Assembly (NCBI GenBank): GCA_023634235.1
Contig: JAMKCF010000021.1
Coordinates: 11,047,764-11,111,763, forward strand
Length of the DNA: 64,000 nt
Direction: 5' to 3'
Source: Pisaster brevispinus
Taxonomy: Eukaryota; Echinodermata; Asteroidea; Forcipulatida; Asteriidae
Below, piece after piece: positions 22,401 through 29,145 of this stretch (positions are counted from its first letter, which is position 1; each line of letters opens with the position of its first letter). The notes below the pieces were generated by a model that was given only the letters and a program-made list of their open reading frames with translations, made no database searches and was not told the DNA's origin. Made by a program: the position numbers and the translations under genes.

Positions 22401-22541
22401 CTTGACGGCTTCTTCTAAGGACTGGGTGCGAAGCTCTTGCAGCTCACGCCACTCTCGCTCCTTCTGGGCTGCAAGCTCCCTGAGGGATGCATCTGAGGTG
22501 CATGGCTGGTTGCCTAATGACTGTGACAGGTGGACAGACAT
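1627..22541 (-). CDS. CCDC57: CCDC57-like coiled-coil centrosomal protein gene, 16 coding exons, 3' end off the left edge
   Basis: This gene-level entry joins the minus-strand exons 22239-22541, 21120-21253, 19095-19305, 17305-17462, 16167-16241, 14773-14977, 14117-14268, 11734-11896, 10584-10721, 9886-10090, 7858-8156, 6702-6902, 5582-5638, 4660-4746, 2395-2637 and 1627-1780. All have GT donors and AG acceptors, and the reading phase agrees at every junction I followed, giving roughly 900 residues of charged heptad-type coiled coil. The N-terminal pattern (EREWRELQ, then LKEDFKYNLRLLAERDQELE) and later blocks such as QAELDWQRRCEDLERVQ and ADEYFKGGLQTNLEATALG are the ones I associate with vertebrate CCDC57. 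In vertebrates that protein sits at centrosomes and satellites, works with CEP63 and microtubules, and affects centriole duplication and cilia. The last exon ends in phase 1, so coding continues beyond the window. The introns are full of repeats. The name rests on memory of the family; the exon model is strong. Confidence 0.82.
2265..2352 (-). mobile_element. tRNA-like SINE head
   Basis: On the minus strand a B box (GGGTTCGAGTCCC) and an A-box-like segment are separated by about 60 bp with an oversized variable region. It lies in the CCDC57 intron, 43 bp downstream of the exon 15 donor. It is a degenerate tRNA-derived repeat rather than a tRNA gene. Confidence 0.5.
2395..2637 (-). CDS. CCDC57: CCDC57 coding exon 15
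   Basis: The exon encodes LKAKLKGAAHHISRLARERQ, then QLIQLGNKLRSELARYTGPV, and ends LEKLQYALTKQ before GTGAGT. Its acceptor (GATAG) directly abuts a ~270-bp TTGA tetranucleotide repeat on the minus strand. Confidence 0.83.
2640..2912. repeat. TCAA tetranucleotide microsatellite
   Basis: About 270 bp of TCAA/AATC repeats are interrupted by periodic GTCAAGCA variants, giving a higher-order pattern of some 30-60 bp. The open reading frame through it (INQS repeats) is an artefact of the 4-bp period. Confidence 0.95.
3191..3478. mobile_element. PIF/Harbinger-type MITE with TAA target duplication
   Basis: The 288-bp element has inverted ends starting CACCCGTTTCAGACAGGC on the left and CACCCAGTTCAGACAGGC on the reverse complement of the right. 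It is flanked on both sides by TAA (3188-3190 and 3479-3481). It has no ORF. A 3-bp TWA duplication is typical of PIF/Harbinger. It sits in a CCDC57 intron. Confidence 0.78.
3880..3965 (-). mobile_element. LINE 3' tail with pentanucleotide repeat
   Basis: On the minus strand the sequence ends with GGGACAATAAAGTTTTATTG followed by ATTGT repeats. This is the usual 3' end of CR1/L2-type LINEs: a polyadenylation-like AATAAA and then a short tandem tail. The body is not recognisable. Confidence 0.55.
4660..4746 (-). CDS. CCDC57: CCDC57 coding exon 14
   Basis: This 87-bp exon encodes PALVYQLKEEIHSLKMKLAA followed by RGGSEAEAV. The acceptor is TTCGTAG and the donor GTAAGT. Both ends are phase 0. 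Confidence 0.82.
5330..5430. repeat. short decayed minisatellite
   Basis: Roughly 29-bp units built on GTTGCTATGGGTATAGCACA recur about three times with substitutions. The surrounding intron (4.75-5.58 kb) shows nothing else. Confidence 0.5.
5582..5638 (-). CDS. CCDC57: CCDC57 coding micro-exon 13
   Basis: This 57-bp exon, too short for ORF finding, encodes VSALKMDLVSNQPVIGNSQ. The acceptor is TTTCCAG and the donor GTAAGA. Both ends are phase 0 and join exons 12 and 14 without a stop. Confidence 0.8.
5790..6125 (+). mobile_element. SINE copy with internal 35-bp duplication
   Basis: The block from the decayed tRNA-like head through ATGGGACGTAAAACCTCAGG to TTGTAAACCATTACATGGTG is shared with 7034-7200. 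In this copy the segment GGATGGGACGTAAAACCTCA is present twice in tandem. It is a dispersed tRNA-derived SINE in a CCDC57 intron. Confidence 0.65.
6355..6665. mobile_element. MITE with GGGCC inverted ends
   Basis: The left end reads GGGCCAATTTCACAGAGCCC. The reverse complement of the right end reads GGGCCCAGTTTCATAGAGCC. The interior carries CTGGTAACC motifs in both halves. Related partial copies lie near 28.48 and 36.72-36.81 kb. It lies within 40 bp of CCDC57 exon 12. Confidence 0.65.
6702..6902 (-). CDS. CCDC57: CCDC57 coding exon 12
   Basis: The acceptor CTGCAG begins PYEKQVEVEQLQYELTTSVR. It ends with ADEYFKGGLQTNLEATALGN and the donor GTGAGA. This is a strong family signature. A 310-bp TIR repeat lies just downstream on the minus strand. 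Confidence 0.86.
7030..7205 (+). mobile_element. SINE copy, same family as 5.8-6.1 kb
   Basis: It shares GGATGGGACGTAAAGCCACA, TGTGTTGTGTAATG and TTGTAAACCATTACATGGTG with the first copy. ATT microsatellites follow at 7268-7282 and 7374-7405, then an A-rich unique stretch to 7850 in which I see no gene. Confidence 0.65.
7858..8156 (-). CDS. CCDC57: CCDC57 coding exon 11
   Basis: The acceptor TTTCAG begins YVKILEKESRDLKLQVRDLE. After a Gly/Ala-rich linker comes HVQSLNDTVGALRSEKVTLS and a helix ending QLQRQ. The donor is GTGAGA. The HVQSLN block is conserved in the family. Confidence 0.85.
8480..8572 (+). mobile_element. LINE 3' tail with TCTA repeat
   Basis: The segment TGGGACAATAAAGTTTTATC followed by ATCT repeats is a typical 3' terminus of a CR1/L2-type LINE, oriented plus. 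The upstream 8.2-8.5 kb is probably decayed 3' sequence. No RT domain remains. From here to 9.88 kb nothing is recognisable. Confidence 0.5.
9886..10090 (-). CDS. CCDC57: CCDC57 coding exon 10
   Basis: The acceptor TTTCAG begins SKEHQDDQTGSASQQLQSLQ. The helix EENRLLRDVIHGMREDMEQL follows, then a loop rich in Gly, Asp and Gln. The donor is GTTTTA, a weaker site, but it gives the one-base carry-over the next exon needs. Confidence 0.78.
10584..10721 (-). CDS. CCDC57: CCDC57 coding exon 9
   Basis: The exon encodes ALATVREKDRELSQREDYIR then VLTADRDHAFATLRKNNLQI. The acceptor is CCACCAG and the donor GTTAGT. Its length of 138 bp keeps phase 0. Confidence 0.82.
11734..11896 (-). CDS. CCDC57: CCDC57 coding exon 8
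   Basis: The acceptor CCCCAG begins YKKELSLAIEREANLERSRT. The block QAELDWQRRCEDLERVQYSK is one of the most family-specific stretches. The chosen donor is GTACTG at 11733. Reading through would run into the intron. Confidence 0.85.
12476..13777. mobile_element. hAT-like non-autonomous transposon with perfect 8-bp TSD
   Basis: The 1302-bp element begins TAAGCCTGTGAC and ends GTCACAGGCTTA, a perfect 12-bp inverted terminus. It is flanked by identical ATACTAAC octamers (12468-12475 and 13778-13785). An 8-bp duplication is characteristic of hAT elements. Both sub-terminal regions are packed with CGTTTAAACG-type repeats, plausible transposase-binding sites. The interior has three spaced GGCCGCCCTC/GGCCGCCCTG motifs (12642-12690) but no transposase ORF. 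It sits in a CCDC57 intron and looks well preserved. Confidence 0.88.
14117..14268 (-). CDS. CCDC57: CCDC57 coding exon 7
   Basis: The acceptor TTCAG gives HEIEDVRRHSDAQLAKVSQD, continuing to LVQRKEDTE. The donor is GTGCGA. An alternative AG six bases upstream would be out of phase and is rejected. Confidence 0.82.
14425..14762 (+). mobile_element. SINE copy related to 470-800
   Basis: A minus-strand B box (GGCCACAGGTTCAAGTC) and a TAGCTCAGTTGG A box form a tRNA-like block at about 14459-14530. Flanking blocks TTTGTTCGGGGGGTGCCA and AAGGGAAACTGACTAGG match the copy at the left edge. It ends only about 10 bp from the donor of CCDC57 exon 6. Confidence 0.6.
14773..14977 (-). CDS. CCDC57: CCDC57 coding exon 6
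   Basis: The acceptor is CCATAG. The exon encodes HADLDRYAREKESAVLKIKD onward to TKEKDVTIEKW. The donor is GTATAA at 14772. It continues the coiled coil in phase. Confidence 0.82.
15125..15345 (-). mobile_element. SINE copy (inverted partner at 16.66 kb)
   Basis: The segment GGTGGGATTTGAACCAGGGT, with CACAGAGGTGAAAGGCAGGG beside it, is the reverse complement of a similar block at 16665-16800. The B box is recognisable. The two copies are about 1.3 kb apart in opposite orientations and flank CCDC57 exon 5. Confidence 0.55.
16167..16241 (-). CDS. CCDC57: CCDC57 coding exon 5
   Basis: This short exon encodes IAELESQMELLEQSVKRAIE then DFNRK. It has acceptor GAATAG and donor GTAAGA. Split codons match both neighbours. 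Confidence 0.82.
16660..16805 (+). mobile_element. SINE copy (inverted partner at 15.13 kb)
   Basis: The sequence TTTCCCTGCCTTTCTCACCT and the following B-box-like AAGTTCGATTCCC mirror the 15.1-15.3 kb repeat. A transcript could in principle fold across the two. Confidence 0.5.
16826..17290. repeat. ~170-bp tandem repeat, 2.7 copies
   Basis: The motif TTATTGAGAATTTT starts at 16827, 17004 and 17169. Shared blocks follow in each unit (AGTTCAAC, AAGATTTGGG, ATGGTTTCAAATGAT), with a period of 165-177 bp. The third unit is cut short 15 bp from the donor of CCDC57 exon 4. Confidence 0.85.
17305..17462 (-). CDS. CCDC57: CCDC57 coding exon 4
   Basis: The exon encodes VKLLSKELELVRTVNQRAST through ELHDQAGIKDA. 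The acceptor is CAAAG and the donor GTAGGA. A ~170-bp tandem repeat ends about 15 bp downstream of its donor side. Confidence 0.8.
17888..18380. mobile_element. PIF/Harbinger-type MITE with TAA TSD
   Basis: The 493-bp element starts AGCCGTGTTCGCATTGGA and ends TCCAGTGCGAACAGGGCT, imperfect inverted ends, with TAA on both sides (17885-17887 and 18381-18383). The interior repeats ACCGG and TTAACCG motifs in both orientations. It has no ORF. It lies in the CCDC57 intron upstream of exon 4. Confidence 0.8.
18420..18720 (+). mobile_element. tRNA-derived SINE
   Basis: A B-box-like GATTGAATCCCGG follows a tRNA-like head. Then comes the tail GTATAAATGGGTACCTGCAA and TGTAAAGCGCATTGATGCG, the layout of deuterostome tRNA SINEs. 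It is immediately followed by a LINE remnant. Confidence 0.55.
18740..19045 (+). pseudogene. LINE ORF2 C-terminal remnant and 3' UTR
   Basis: The plus frame encodes DFSIGGPRKWNKLPVHIR, the conserved tail after the reverse transcriptase of CR1/L2/RTE-like LINEs. A short 3' UTR and an ATT repeat tail at 19019-19037 follow. It is 5' truncated and lies about 50 bp from CCDC57 exon 3. Confidence 0.7.
19095..19305 (-). CDS. CCDC57: CCDC57 coding exon 3
   Basis: The acceptor TGCAG precedes 19305. The encoded helix runs from AKDLETENERANLANIKRN to CATALAHEMK, and the donor GTCTGT follows. Acidic and basic residues alternate in heptads. It lies between a LINE remnant on the left (18.75-19.04 kb) and another on the right (19.36 kb onward). 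Confidence 0.82.
19360..19700 (+). pseudogene. second LINE ORF2 C-terminal remnant
   Basis: The plus frame encodes RSFISYAPKLWNGLSYQLRT and then IFKSPLETHLFKSA before a stop at about 19553. This is again a LINE ORF2 tail, from a different lineage than the 18.75-kb copy. The 3' UTR contains GGCGCTCTACAAATGC, as in CR1-like elements. Confidence 0.7.
20060..20150 (-). mobile_element. tRNA-like SINE head
   Basis: On the minus strand the segment AGCTCGGTGGTCTTGTCATA and the B box GGGTTCAAATCCC are separated by about 45 bp. The same sequence type occurs inverted at 20871. A neighbouring ACTCGGGTGGG is part of the repeat. No functional tRNA is claimed. Confidence 0.55.
20868..20965 (+). mobile_element. 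tRNA-like SINE head, inverted relative to 20.06 kb
   Basis: AGCTCGGTGGTCTAGCAGTA and GGGTTCGAATCCC form good A and B boxes. The anticodon arm is weak and the downstream sequence is SINE body (AATACCCGTAGAAAACTTTT). Together with the 20.06-kb copy it forms an inverted pair about 0.8 kb apart. Confidence 0.55.
21120..21253 (-). CDS. CCDC57: CCDC57 coding exon 2
   Basis: The acceptor TGTAG is at 21255-21254. The exon reads VSDLKIFMDDLHQAAQRETQ and continues as a coiled coil to EIEQYK. The donor GTAGGT is the least certain boundary. A two-base carry-over joins in phase with the exon at 19305. Confidence 0.75.
21600..21960. repeat. decayed GGATTTGGGC-type minisatellite
   Basis: Motifs close to AAGGATTTGGGC recur irregularly (for example 21679, 21765, 21808, 21971) with AAGGATATGGG variants. 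The period is no longer regular. Open frames here are not convincing. Confidence 0.4.
22239..22541 (-). CDS. CCDC57: CCDC57 coding exon 1 (start exon)
   Basis: The exon starts at the ATG at 22541, three bases after a CTACAG acceptor, so at least one non-coding exon lies upstream. It encodes MSVHLSQSLGNQPC and then a charged helix ending near QAKNAE. The donor is GTGACT at 22238. The ELERYD block near its end is a hallmark of the CCDC57 N-terminus. Confidence 0.85.
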
Positions 22542-22575
22542 TCTGTAGAAAGGGGTTTTTGAAAACAGACAAAAA

Positions 22576-22802
22576 CCATCCTGAAAATACTAATCAGCAC
22601 CAACTCATTCCAGACCAGGCCTCGAAATAACCCACGGCAACCACAGCAATTGCCATGGTGCCCTTGACGAAATTCCATACAAATTTTAATTTTCTTCATA
22701 GAGTGCCCCTTACCAGAGGCAAATTGCCGTGCCCCTTCAAGAGCGAAGTTCAAGGCCTGCCAAACCATCCTGAAAATACTAATCAGCACCAACTCATTCC
22801 AA
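22576..22802. repeat. 190-bp-period direct repeat upstream of CCDC57 exon 1
   Basis: A ~36-bp stretch beginning ACCATCCTGAAAATACTAAT occurs at about 22577 and 22767. It brackets a segment with inverted edges (AGGCCTCG and CAAGGCCT). It may be an insertion with a long duplication or a tandem duplication. It ends less than 40 bp upstream of the exon 1 acceptor. Confidence 0.65.
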
Positions 22803-23654
22803 ACAAGTTAAACTATGCATCACAATGTCGTTTTATAGAGCGTGAAGTACAAGGGCCGAGTCTCAGACGGCATTGTGTGTTCGAAAGTAAACAAATCTGC
22901 CCCTTGAGTAAGATGGGGCACTGAAGGTACTTTTTAATTATTAGGCCTATATAAATATGCAAGATATGAATATGCCGCCTTTAAATATTAGCATGTTTAG
23001 AACTTTATTGGTGTTACTGTTGTACTACATGTAACTGTAGATTGACATACTAGGCCTAACGTTATAATCTCAACATTAGACACCTCAAATTGACGATTTC
23101 CTTCCTTCATCATGACCTAGGAATTTACATGTAGTTCATTTAGTTGAGATAATTGAAACTCTCAACAGTCATTTCATGAACCAGAGGTCTATAATAAATG
23201 GTTATTTGGGGGACATAACCAAGAGCAATGACTATGGAGGGGCGGTTAGACCTGTTTGACACTGCAGTCTGAGTCTGACTTAGCTCTGGTGTTGTGGTAG
23301 GACGTCAGTCTCCATACTGTTGTACTGCCACTGACAAATATTTATTCAAAGATATTCGAAGAGTAACAATTAATATAAACTTTTACCCCCCAAAAATGGA
23401 AAAAACAACTCTTGTAATTTTGTTCACAATGGCAGTACAACGGAGACTGACGTCCCACCACCAGGACCCAATTTCAAAGATAGAGCTTCTTAACCCTTTC
23501 AGCCCCAAAGGCGACTTTAGTCAACTGTGCACTATACCCACCTTGAGCCCCAATGGCAACTTTAGTCGCCAAACATAACAAATCAACTCGGTCCGAAGTC
23601 AACTCGGTCTGAAGTCAACTCAGTCCGAACGGAGTTTCCCTAAATAGGTTTGTT

Positions 23655-23828
23655 AGGTGTTCGGCCAACAGCCGAAAACCTCTTGTTTTTGTTCGTTTTT
23701 TTTTTTTTTAGGTGTTCGGACAAAAGTCCGAAGACCTCTTCTTATTGTTTGGTTTTTTTGTTGTTGGTTTTGTAGGTGTTCGGACAAAAGTCCGAAGACC
23801 TCTTGTTATTGTTCGTTTTTTTTTGTTT
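23655..23828. repeat. three tandem hairpin heads
   Basis: Units start at 23655, 23710 and 23774. Each contains GGTGTTCGGAC-AAAA-GTCCGAAGACC or a close variant, an imperfect 11-bp stem with a 4-base loop, followed by T-rich sequence. The first has a GGCCAACAGCC core instead. They lead straight into the first 1.3-kb unit. Confidence 0.8.
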
Positions 23829-25109
23829 TTTTTACTTCGTCTTCTTCTTCTCGCCGTCGATTGTCCGCTAACAAAGACACACTTCCTAAGCTCACATAAA
23901 CTTGAAACTTTACACATAGTTAGATATTCATTAGTAGATGAAACCATTTTTGGTTTCGTCATGATGACGTCATCAGGTGTCGAGTTACGTTAAATCAAAG
24001 TTTAATATTTGAAAAAATCATAACTCCAAAACAACACAATGGATTTTCACAATCTATACATCATCGGATAGGCCTGGTATGACTCTAAAAACGCTACACT
24101 GAACGCGACCTCATTTGACCTTGACTTCCGGTTCAAACCGGAAGTTGAATATTTAAAAAATTCATATCTCAAAAAACTACTGATCATTTCATCATAAATT
24201 TTACATCAGATTGTAGTTCTGTCATCCTTCCGAAACTTTTGCACAGAAATGATGCCAATATGACCTTAACTTCTGGGTGTTACAGCCAATGCTAGTATTA
24301 ACCGCAGTTAATTCGTGTATGGAGATAAGCGCTGTAACTGACTGACCGCTCCATTTTTCATAAGGTTCAAAGTCCACGAAGCCTGTGTGTGCAACACGAA
24401 GCCTGTGTGTACAGTCCCACGTGATGAAAACCATAAGGTTCAAAGTCCACGAAGCCTGTGTGTACAGTCCCACGTAACGGAAACATTTCAGAGGATGGCG
24501 CTATACCAAACAACTGTTAATGCTTTTGTCCCGCTCTGGAATTGTATTATTTGCTCGCTCTGTGACAGATGCTGCCTCGGAAATCTACGTCATTTAAATG
24601 TTAAATGGGTAAGAGACCCTGGGTTGCTTTTTTTGCGGGATTTTACAAAGGTAATATAGGTCTTCGATTTTAATTGTTTGCATGAAATTACGTGTCCTCT
24701 ACTTCCAGTTAAAACCGAAAGTGCATTGTAATTAAAAGTGGCAACTTTTTTGGAGTTGATTTTAACAATGTTGCAGTCTGACAAGGGTCTGGTTAAAAAC
24801 AAAATTAAGATCGCCATCTTGCGGTGGGTTAAAAACAGTTCAAAATACAGTTTTACTAGAAGCCTTTGGCAGAGTTTTTATAATTTTTTCAACATGGGCT
24901 TCACATACTTCACAGAAATGAATATGTTGGTGACCTTGTCTTGACATTTTAACAAACAACTGTTCATGCTTTTATCCCGCTCTGAAATATTATCTGACGT
25001 ATTAAGTTATGTTTTTTCGGTTTTCTCTTTGAAAACACTACCTCTGTTTACTCGAAAATGTCTACACCGAACACCTTGTTTTTGTTACGGAACAAAAACT
25101 TATGTCTAG
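23829..25109 (+). repeat. Helitron-like tandem unit 1 (~1.28 kb)
   Basis: It starts in TTTTTACTTCGTCTTCTTCT and ends with the stem-loop and TATGTCTAG. It contains an internal inverted pair at the ACTTCCGGTTCAAACCGGAA palindrome and a duplicated AAGGTTCAAAGTCCACGAAG block. Confidence 0.8.
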
Positions 25110-26396
25110 TTTTTACTTCGTCTTCTTCTCGCCGTCGATTGTCCGCTAACAAAGACACACTTTCTAAGCTCATATAAACTTGAAACGTTACACATAGTTA
25201 GATATTCATTAGTAGATGAAACCATTTTGGGTTTCGTCATGATGACGTCATCAGGTGTCGAGTTACATTAAATCAAAGTTTAATATTTGAAAAAAATCAT
25301 AACTCCAAAACTACACAATGGATTTTCACAATCTATACATCATCGGATAGGCCTGGTATGACTCTAAAAACACTACACTAAACGCGACCTCATTTGACCT
25401 TGACTTCCGGTTCAAACCGGAAGTTGAATATTTAAAAAATTCATATCTCAAAAACTACTGATCATTTCATCACAATTTTTACATCAGATTGTAGATCTGT
25501 GAACCTTCCGAAACTTTTGAACAGAAATAATGCCAATATGACCTTAACTTCTGGTCCTAAATGGGTGTTACAGCCACAGTTAGTATAAACCGCAGTTAAT
25601 TTGTGTATGGAGAAAAGCGCTGTAACTGATTGTCCGCTCCATTATTCATAAGGTTCAAAGTCCACGAAGCCTGTGTGTGCAACACGAAGCCTGTGTGTAC
25701 AGTCCCACGTAATGAAAACCATAAGGTTCAAAGTCCACGAAGCCTGTGTGTACAGTCCCACGTAACGGAAACATTCCACAGGATGGCGCTATACCAAACA
25801 ACTGTTAATGCTTTTATCCCGCTCTGGAATTTTATTATCTGCTCGCTCTGTGACAGATGCTGCCTCGGAAATCTACGTCATTTAAATGTTAAATGGGTAA
25901 GAGACCCTGGGTTGCTTTTTTGCGGGATTATACAAAGGTAATATAGGTCTTCGATTTTAATTGTTTGCATGAAATTACGTGTCCTCTACTTCCAGTTAAA
26001 ACCGAAAGTGCATTGTAATTAAAAGTGGCAACTTTTTTGGAGTTGATTTTAACAATGTTGCAGTCTGACAAGGGTCTGGTTAAAAACAAAATTAAGAGCG
26101 CCATCTGGCGGTGGGTTAAAAACAGTTCAAAATACAGTTTTACTAGAAGCCTTTGACAGAGTTTTTATAATTATTTCAACATGGGCTTCATATACTTCAC
26201 AACAATGAAAATGTTGGTGACCTTGTCTTGACATTTTAACAAACAACTGTTCATGCTTTTATCCCGCTCGGAAGTTTTATCTGTCGTACTAAGTTATGTT
26301 TTTTTGGTTTTCTCTTTGAAAACACTACCTCTGCTAACTCGAAAATGTCTACACCGAACACCTTGTTTTTGTTACGGAACAAAAACTTATGTCTAG
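25110..26396 (+). repeat. Helitron-like tandem unit 2 (1287 bp)
   Basis: It is very similar to unit 1 throughout, including ATGATGACGTCATCAGGTGT, the ACTTCCGGTTCAAACCGGAA palindrome and the terminal hairpin with CTAG. The high similarity to unit 1 implies recent tandem amplification. Confidence 0.82.
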
Positions 26397-28028
26397 TTTT
26401 TACTTCTTCTTCTTCTTATTCCTGCCGAGTTTCCGCTAACAAAAGCATCCTGTCCAAGCTTGTATGAACTTGAAACTTCACATATAGTTAGATATTCATT
26501 AGGAGATGAAACCACTTCAGTTACATCATGATGACCTCATCAGGTGTTGAGTTACGTTAAATCAAAGTTTAACATTTGAAAAAATCATTTGAAAAACTCC
26601 AAAACTACACAATGGATTTTCACAATCTATACATCATCGGATAGACCTGTTATGACTCTAAAAACGCTTCACAGAGTTTGACCTCGTTTGACCCTGACTT
26701 CCGGTTCAAACCGGAAGTTGAATATTTAAAAAATTCATATCTCAAAAACTACTGATCATTTCATCACAATTTTTACATCAGATTGTAGTTCTGTGATCCT
26801 TCCGAAACTTTTGCACAGAAATGATGCCAATAATGACCTTAACTTCTGGTCCTAAATGGGTGTTACAGCCAACGTTAGTATTAACGTGCATTTAATCTTT
26901 GTACATAGAAAAGCGCTGTAGCCGACTGTTCAGCACCATGAATCATAAGGTTCAAAGTCCACGAAGCCTGTGTGTGCAACACGAAGCCTGTGTGTACAGT
27001 CCCATGTAATGGAAACTCATTACTTTTGCACACAGATGATACCATTATGACCAAAACTTCTTGTCCTAAACGGGCGTTACAGACAACATTGGTATTAACC
27101 CATGTAAGGAAACCGCTGCAGCTGGCTGTTCGGCTGCATTATTCATAAGGTTCAAAGTCCACAAAGCCTGTGCGCATAGTCCCACATAACGGAAACGTAA
27201 GCAGTACCCGACACTCCGCAAGCATGATGGCGCAATATCAAATAACTGTTCATGCTTTTATCCCGCTCTGGGATATTAATAAAATCAAGTATACAAGCCC
27301 CTGGATTGCTTTTTGCGGGATTATACGAAGGTAGTATAGGTCTTCGATTTTAATTGAATGCGTGACATTACGTGACCTCTACTTCCGGTTGAAACCGGAA
27401 GTGCCTTGTTATTTAAAAGTTTCAACTTTTTTTGAGTCGTTTTGTATGAAGTTGTAGTCTGAAAAGGTCTGATTTTAAAAATAAGACCGATGGCGTCATT
27501 AAAATACAAGAGCGCCCTCTAGCGGCAGGTAAATTTTTGGTACTGTTACGGTGACAAAATCAGGTTTTACATGACGTCACCTTCAATGTCAATTTTAAAA
27601 GGCTTCATCTACATAATAACATTCTCACTTGACCTGAACTTTTGGATGTCCTCAAGCTGAGACGTTACAAATTTTATTTTCCTTAAAAAATTACGTCATC
27701 AGTTGTAATATGACGTCACCTTAAAGAGGCAGTTTTACCAAATCTTGTTAAAAGTATATATTGAGAACCACAGCTCTTATGATTTAAATCTTTGCATGCC
27801 TGTGAAAGTTTGACGTGTAAGGGTTCGTTTTATTTGTTAGTGACATGGTTTGACCTGCCTTCCTGTTCAAATCGCAAGTTTAAATTAGATAAGATAATAT
27901 CAAGCTTTATTTTAAATAGGTTTTCTGTCCATATTTGCAAATCTTTTTTTTTTAACTTTCAATATTTGCCTGCTAATCACTCAATCCGAACACCTTGTTT
28001 TTGTAGTAGACAAAAACTGAATGTCTAG
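26397..28028 (+). repeat. Helitron-like tandem unit 3 (diverged, ~1.63 kb)
   Basis: It shares the unit's core (ACTTCCGGTTCAAACCGGAA, CACGAAGCCTGTGTG blocks) but is more diverged and longer. Its 3' end has a weaker stem (TTTTTGTagtagACAAAAA) and ATGTCTAG before T. It is the oldest-looking copy. Confidence 0.75.
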
Positions 28029-28614
28029 TTATTCTTTATTTTGTATAATTTATTATTAGATGTAAGTTAACTTGAAAGTTTTGTTTACATTTTTTTCAAC
28101 CAAACATTTTCCTTAGTCTAACATTAATTTTTAAATTATTGACTTTGCACTATTTTGATATTATTTCTTTTTTTTTGTTTTACTGGAATTTTGTTTTCTT
28201 ATTTTTGAAATAAAAAAACCGTCTAACACAAAGGAAAACAAAATGTCTTTTACAAACTGCAAAGAAAAGTTCATTTAGCTAAATAGCTAAATATTTAGTG
28301 TTTCACTTTAGCTTACCTAAATCATGCTTTACAAACATGTCTTTTTTAAACGGTGATAACTTTTTCTGAGATTACACAAGTGCAACTTTAATTAATTTTT
28401 CAGACCGAGTTGACTTCAGACCGAGTCGACTCGGACCGAGTTGGCTTCGGACCGAGTTGACCCTAATCCGTCAAAAAAACCAGTCACGGAATGGTTTTTT
28501 TGTTGGTAACCGTATTCTGGTTAAAGCATGATTTTACTGTCCTTGTCAAAGTTACTTTTTGTGCTTAAAATTGTGTTTTTGAGCTTTATAAACTTAAAGA
28601 TGCCTGATATGGCC

Positions 28615-28780
28615 TGGGGCAGAGGACCCCCCCCCCAATGTTCCCATACTTGAACACACTATTTTCCTCATTGTACAACCCTACCCCCCCCCCCTAAAAT
28701 CCTCTAAAGAATTCCTGAGATTCCAAGCACACAATGAAGACACAAGGGGGGGGGGTGCCACCATGCCCCATATAAAATTT
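28615..28780 (+). repeat. dispersed repeat with homopolymer C tracts
   Basis: The block ACAATGAAGACACAAGGGGG and the upstream TCCTCTAAAGAATTCCTGAG recur, inverted, near 63.4-63.55 kb, and in diverged form near 45.19-45.31 kb. The family is unknown. It is probably a short non-autonomous element. Confidence 0.5.
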
Positions 28781-29072
28781 ATTATTTAAGCAGCTCTGAT
28801 TAGTCGTTCAACTTTCAAGTCAAACTCAACCCATTCTTATTCTCAAAATCAAAGTCAAACAACATTCAAAAACATATGGCAAATTCCCAATCTTAAACAA
28901 TAAATACTAATGCTCCTTGGTAAAAAGTATGGTTAAACCATACTTTCTCTATGGTCAAACTTACCATGTGGGTAAAAGGCGTTTTCTTCAGTCACAAAAC
29001 AAATAAAAACACCAACAATCATGACCTACTCACTACTCAGTACAGACATGACAGGTACTACCAACACCTACC

Positions 29073-29145
29073 TCTCGACTCGAGCTCCGCGGCGAACCTA
29101 TCTGTAGAGCGCCACCAAGCGGCGGCCTATAAAATAATGAAGTTA
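29073..29145 (-). promoter_or_regulatory. candidate non-coding first exon/promoter of CCDC57
   Basis: The minus strand reads a TTTTATAGG-like box, then a GC-rich stretch (GCCGCCGCTTGGTGGCGC) unusual in this AT-rich DNA, then CGAGAG followed by a GTAGGT donor near 29072. CCDC57 exon 1 begins with an acceptor just before its ATG, so an upstream exon must exist. This is the best-looking candidate, but it is inferred only. The remaining 29.15-30.7 kb shows no gene. Confidence 0.4.

Larger units (their letters stand above)
23583..28460. mobile_element. 4.9-kb composite block with inverted 16-bp arrays and three Helitron-like tandem units
   Basis: The left edge carries three tandem 16-mers of type TCAACTCGGTCCGAAG (23583-23630). 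The right edge (28401-28460) carries about four in inverse orientation. Inside, after three hairpin heads (23655, 23710, 23774), are three direct tandem units ending in CTAG at 25109, 26396 and 28028. Each unit end has a stem-loop (TTTTTGTT loop AACAAAAA in the first two) about 7 bases before CTAG, and the next base is T. A hairpin plus CTRR before T is a Helitron 3'-end signature. No Rep/helicase ORF is present. The block occupies the presumed first intron of CCDC57. Confidence 0.7.

Noticed and set aside
23657..23993. Short ORFs over the hairpin heads
   Set aside because: They come from tandem hairpin and T-rich repeats and share the repeat period.
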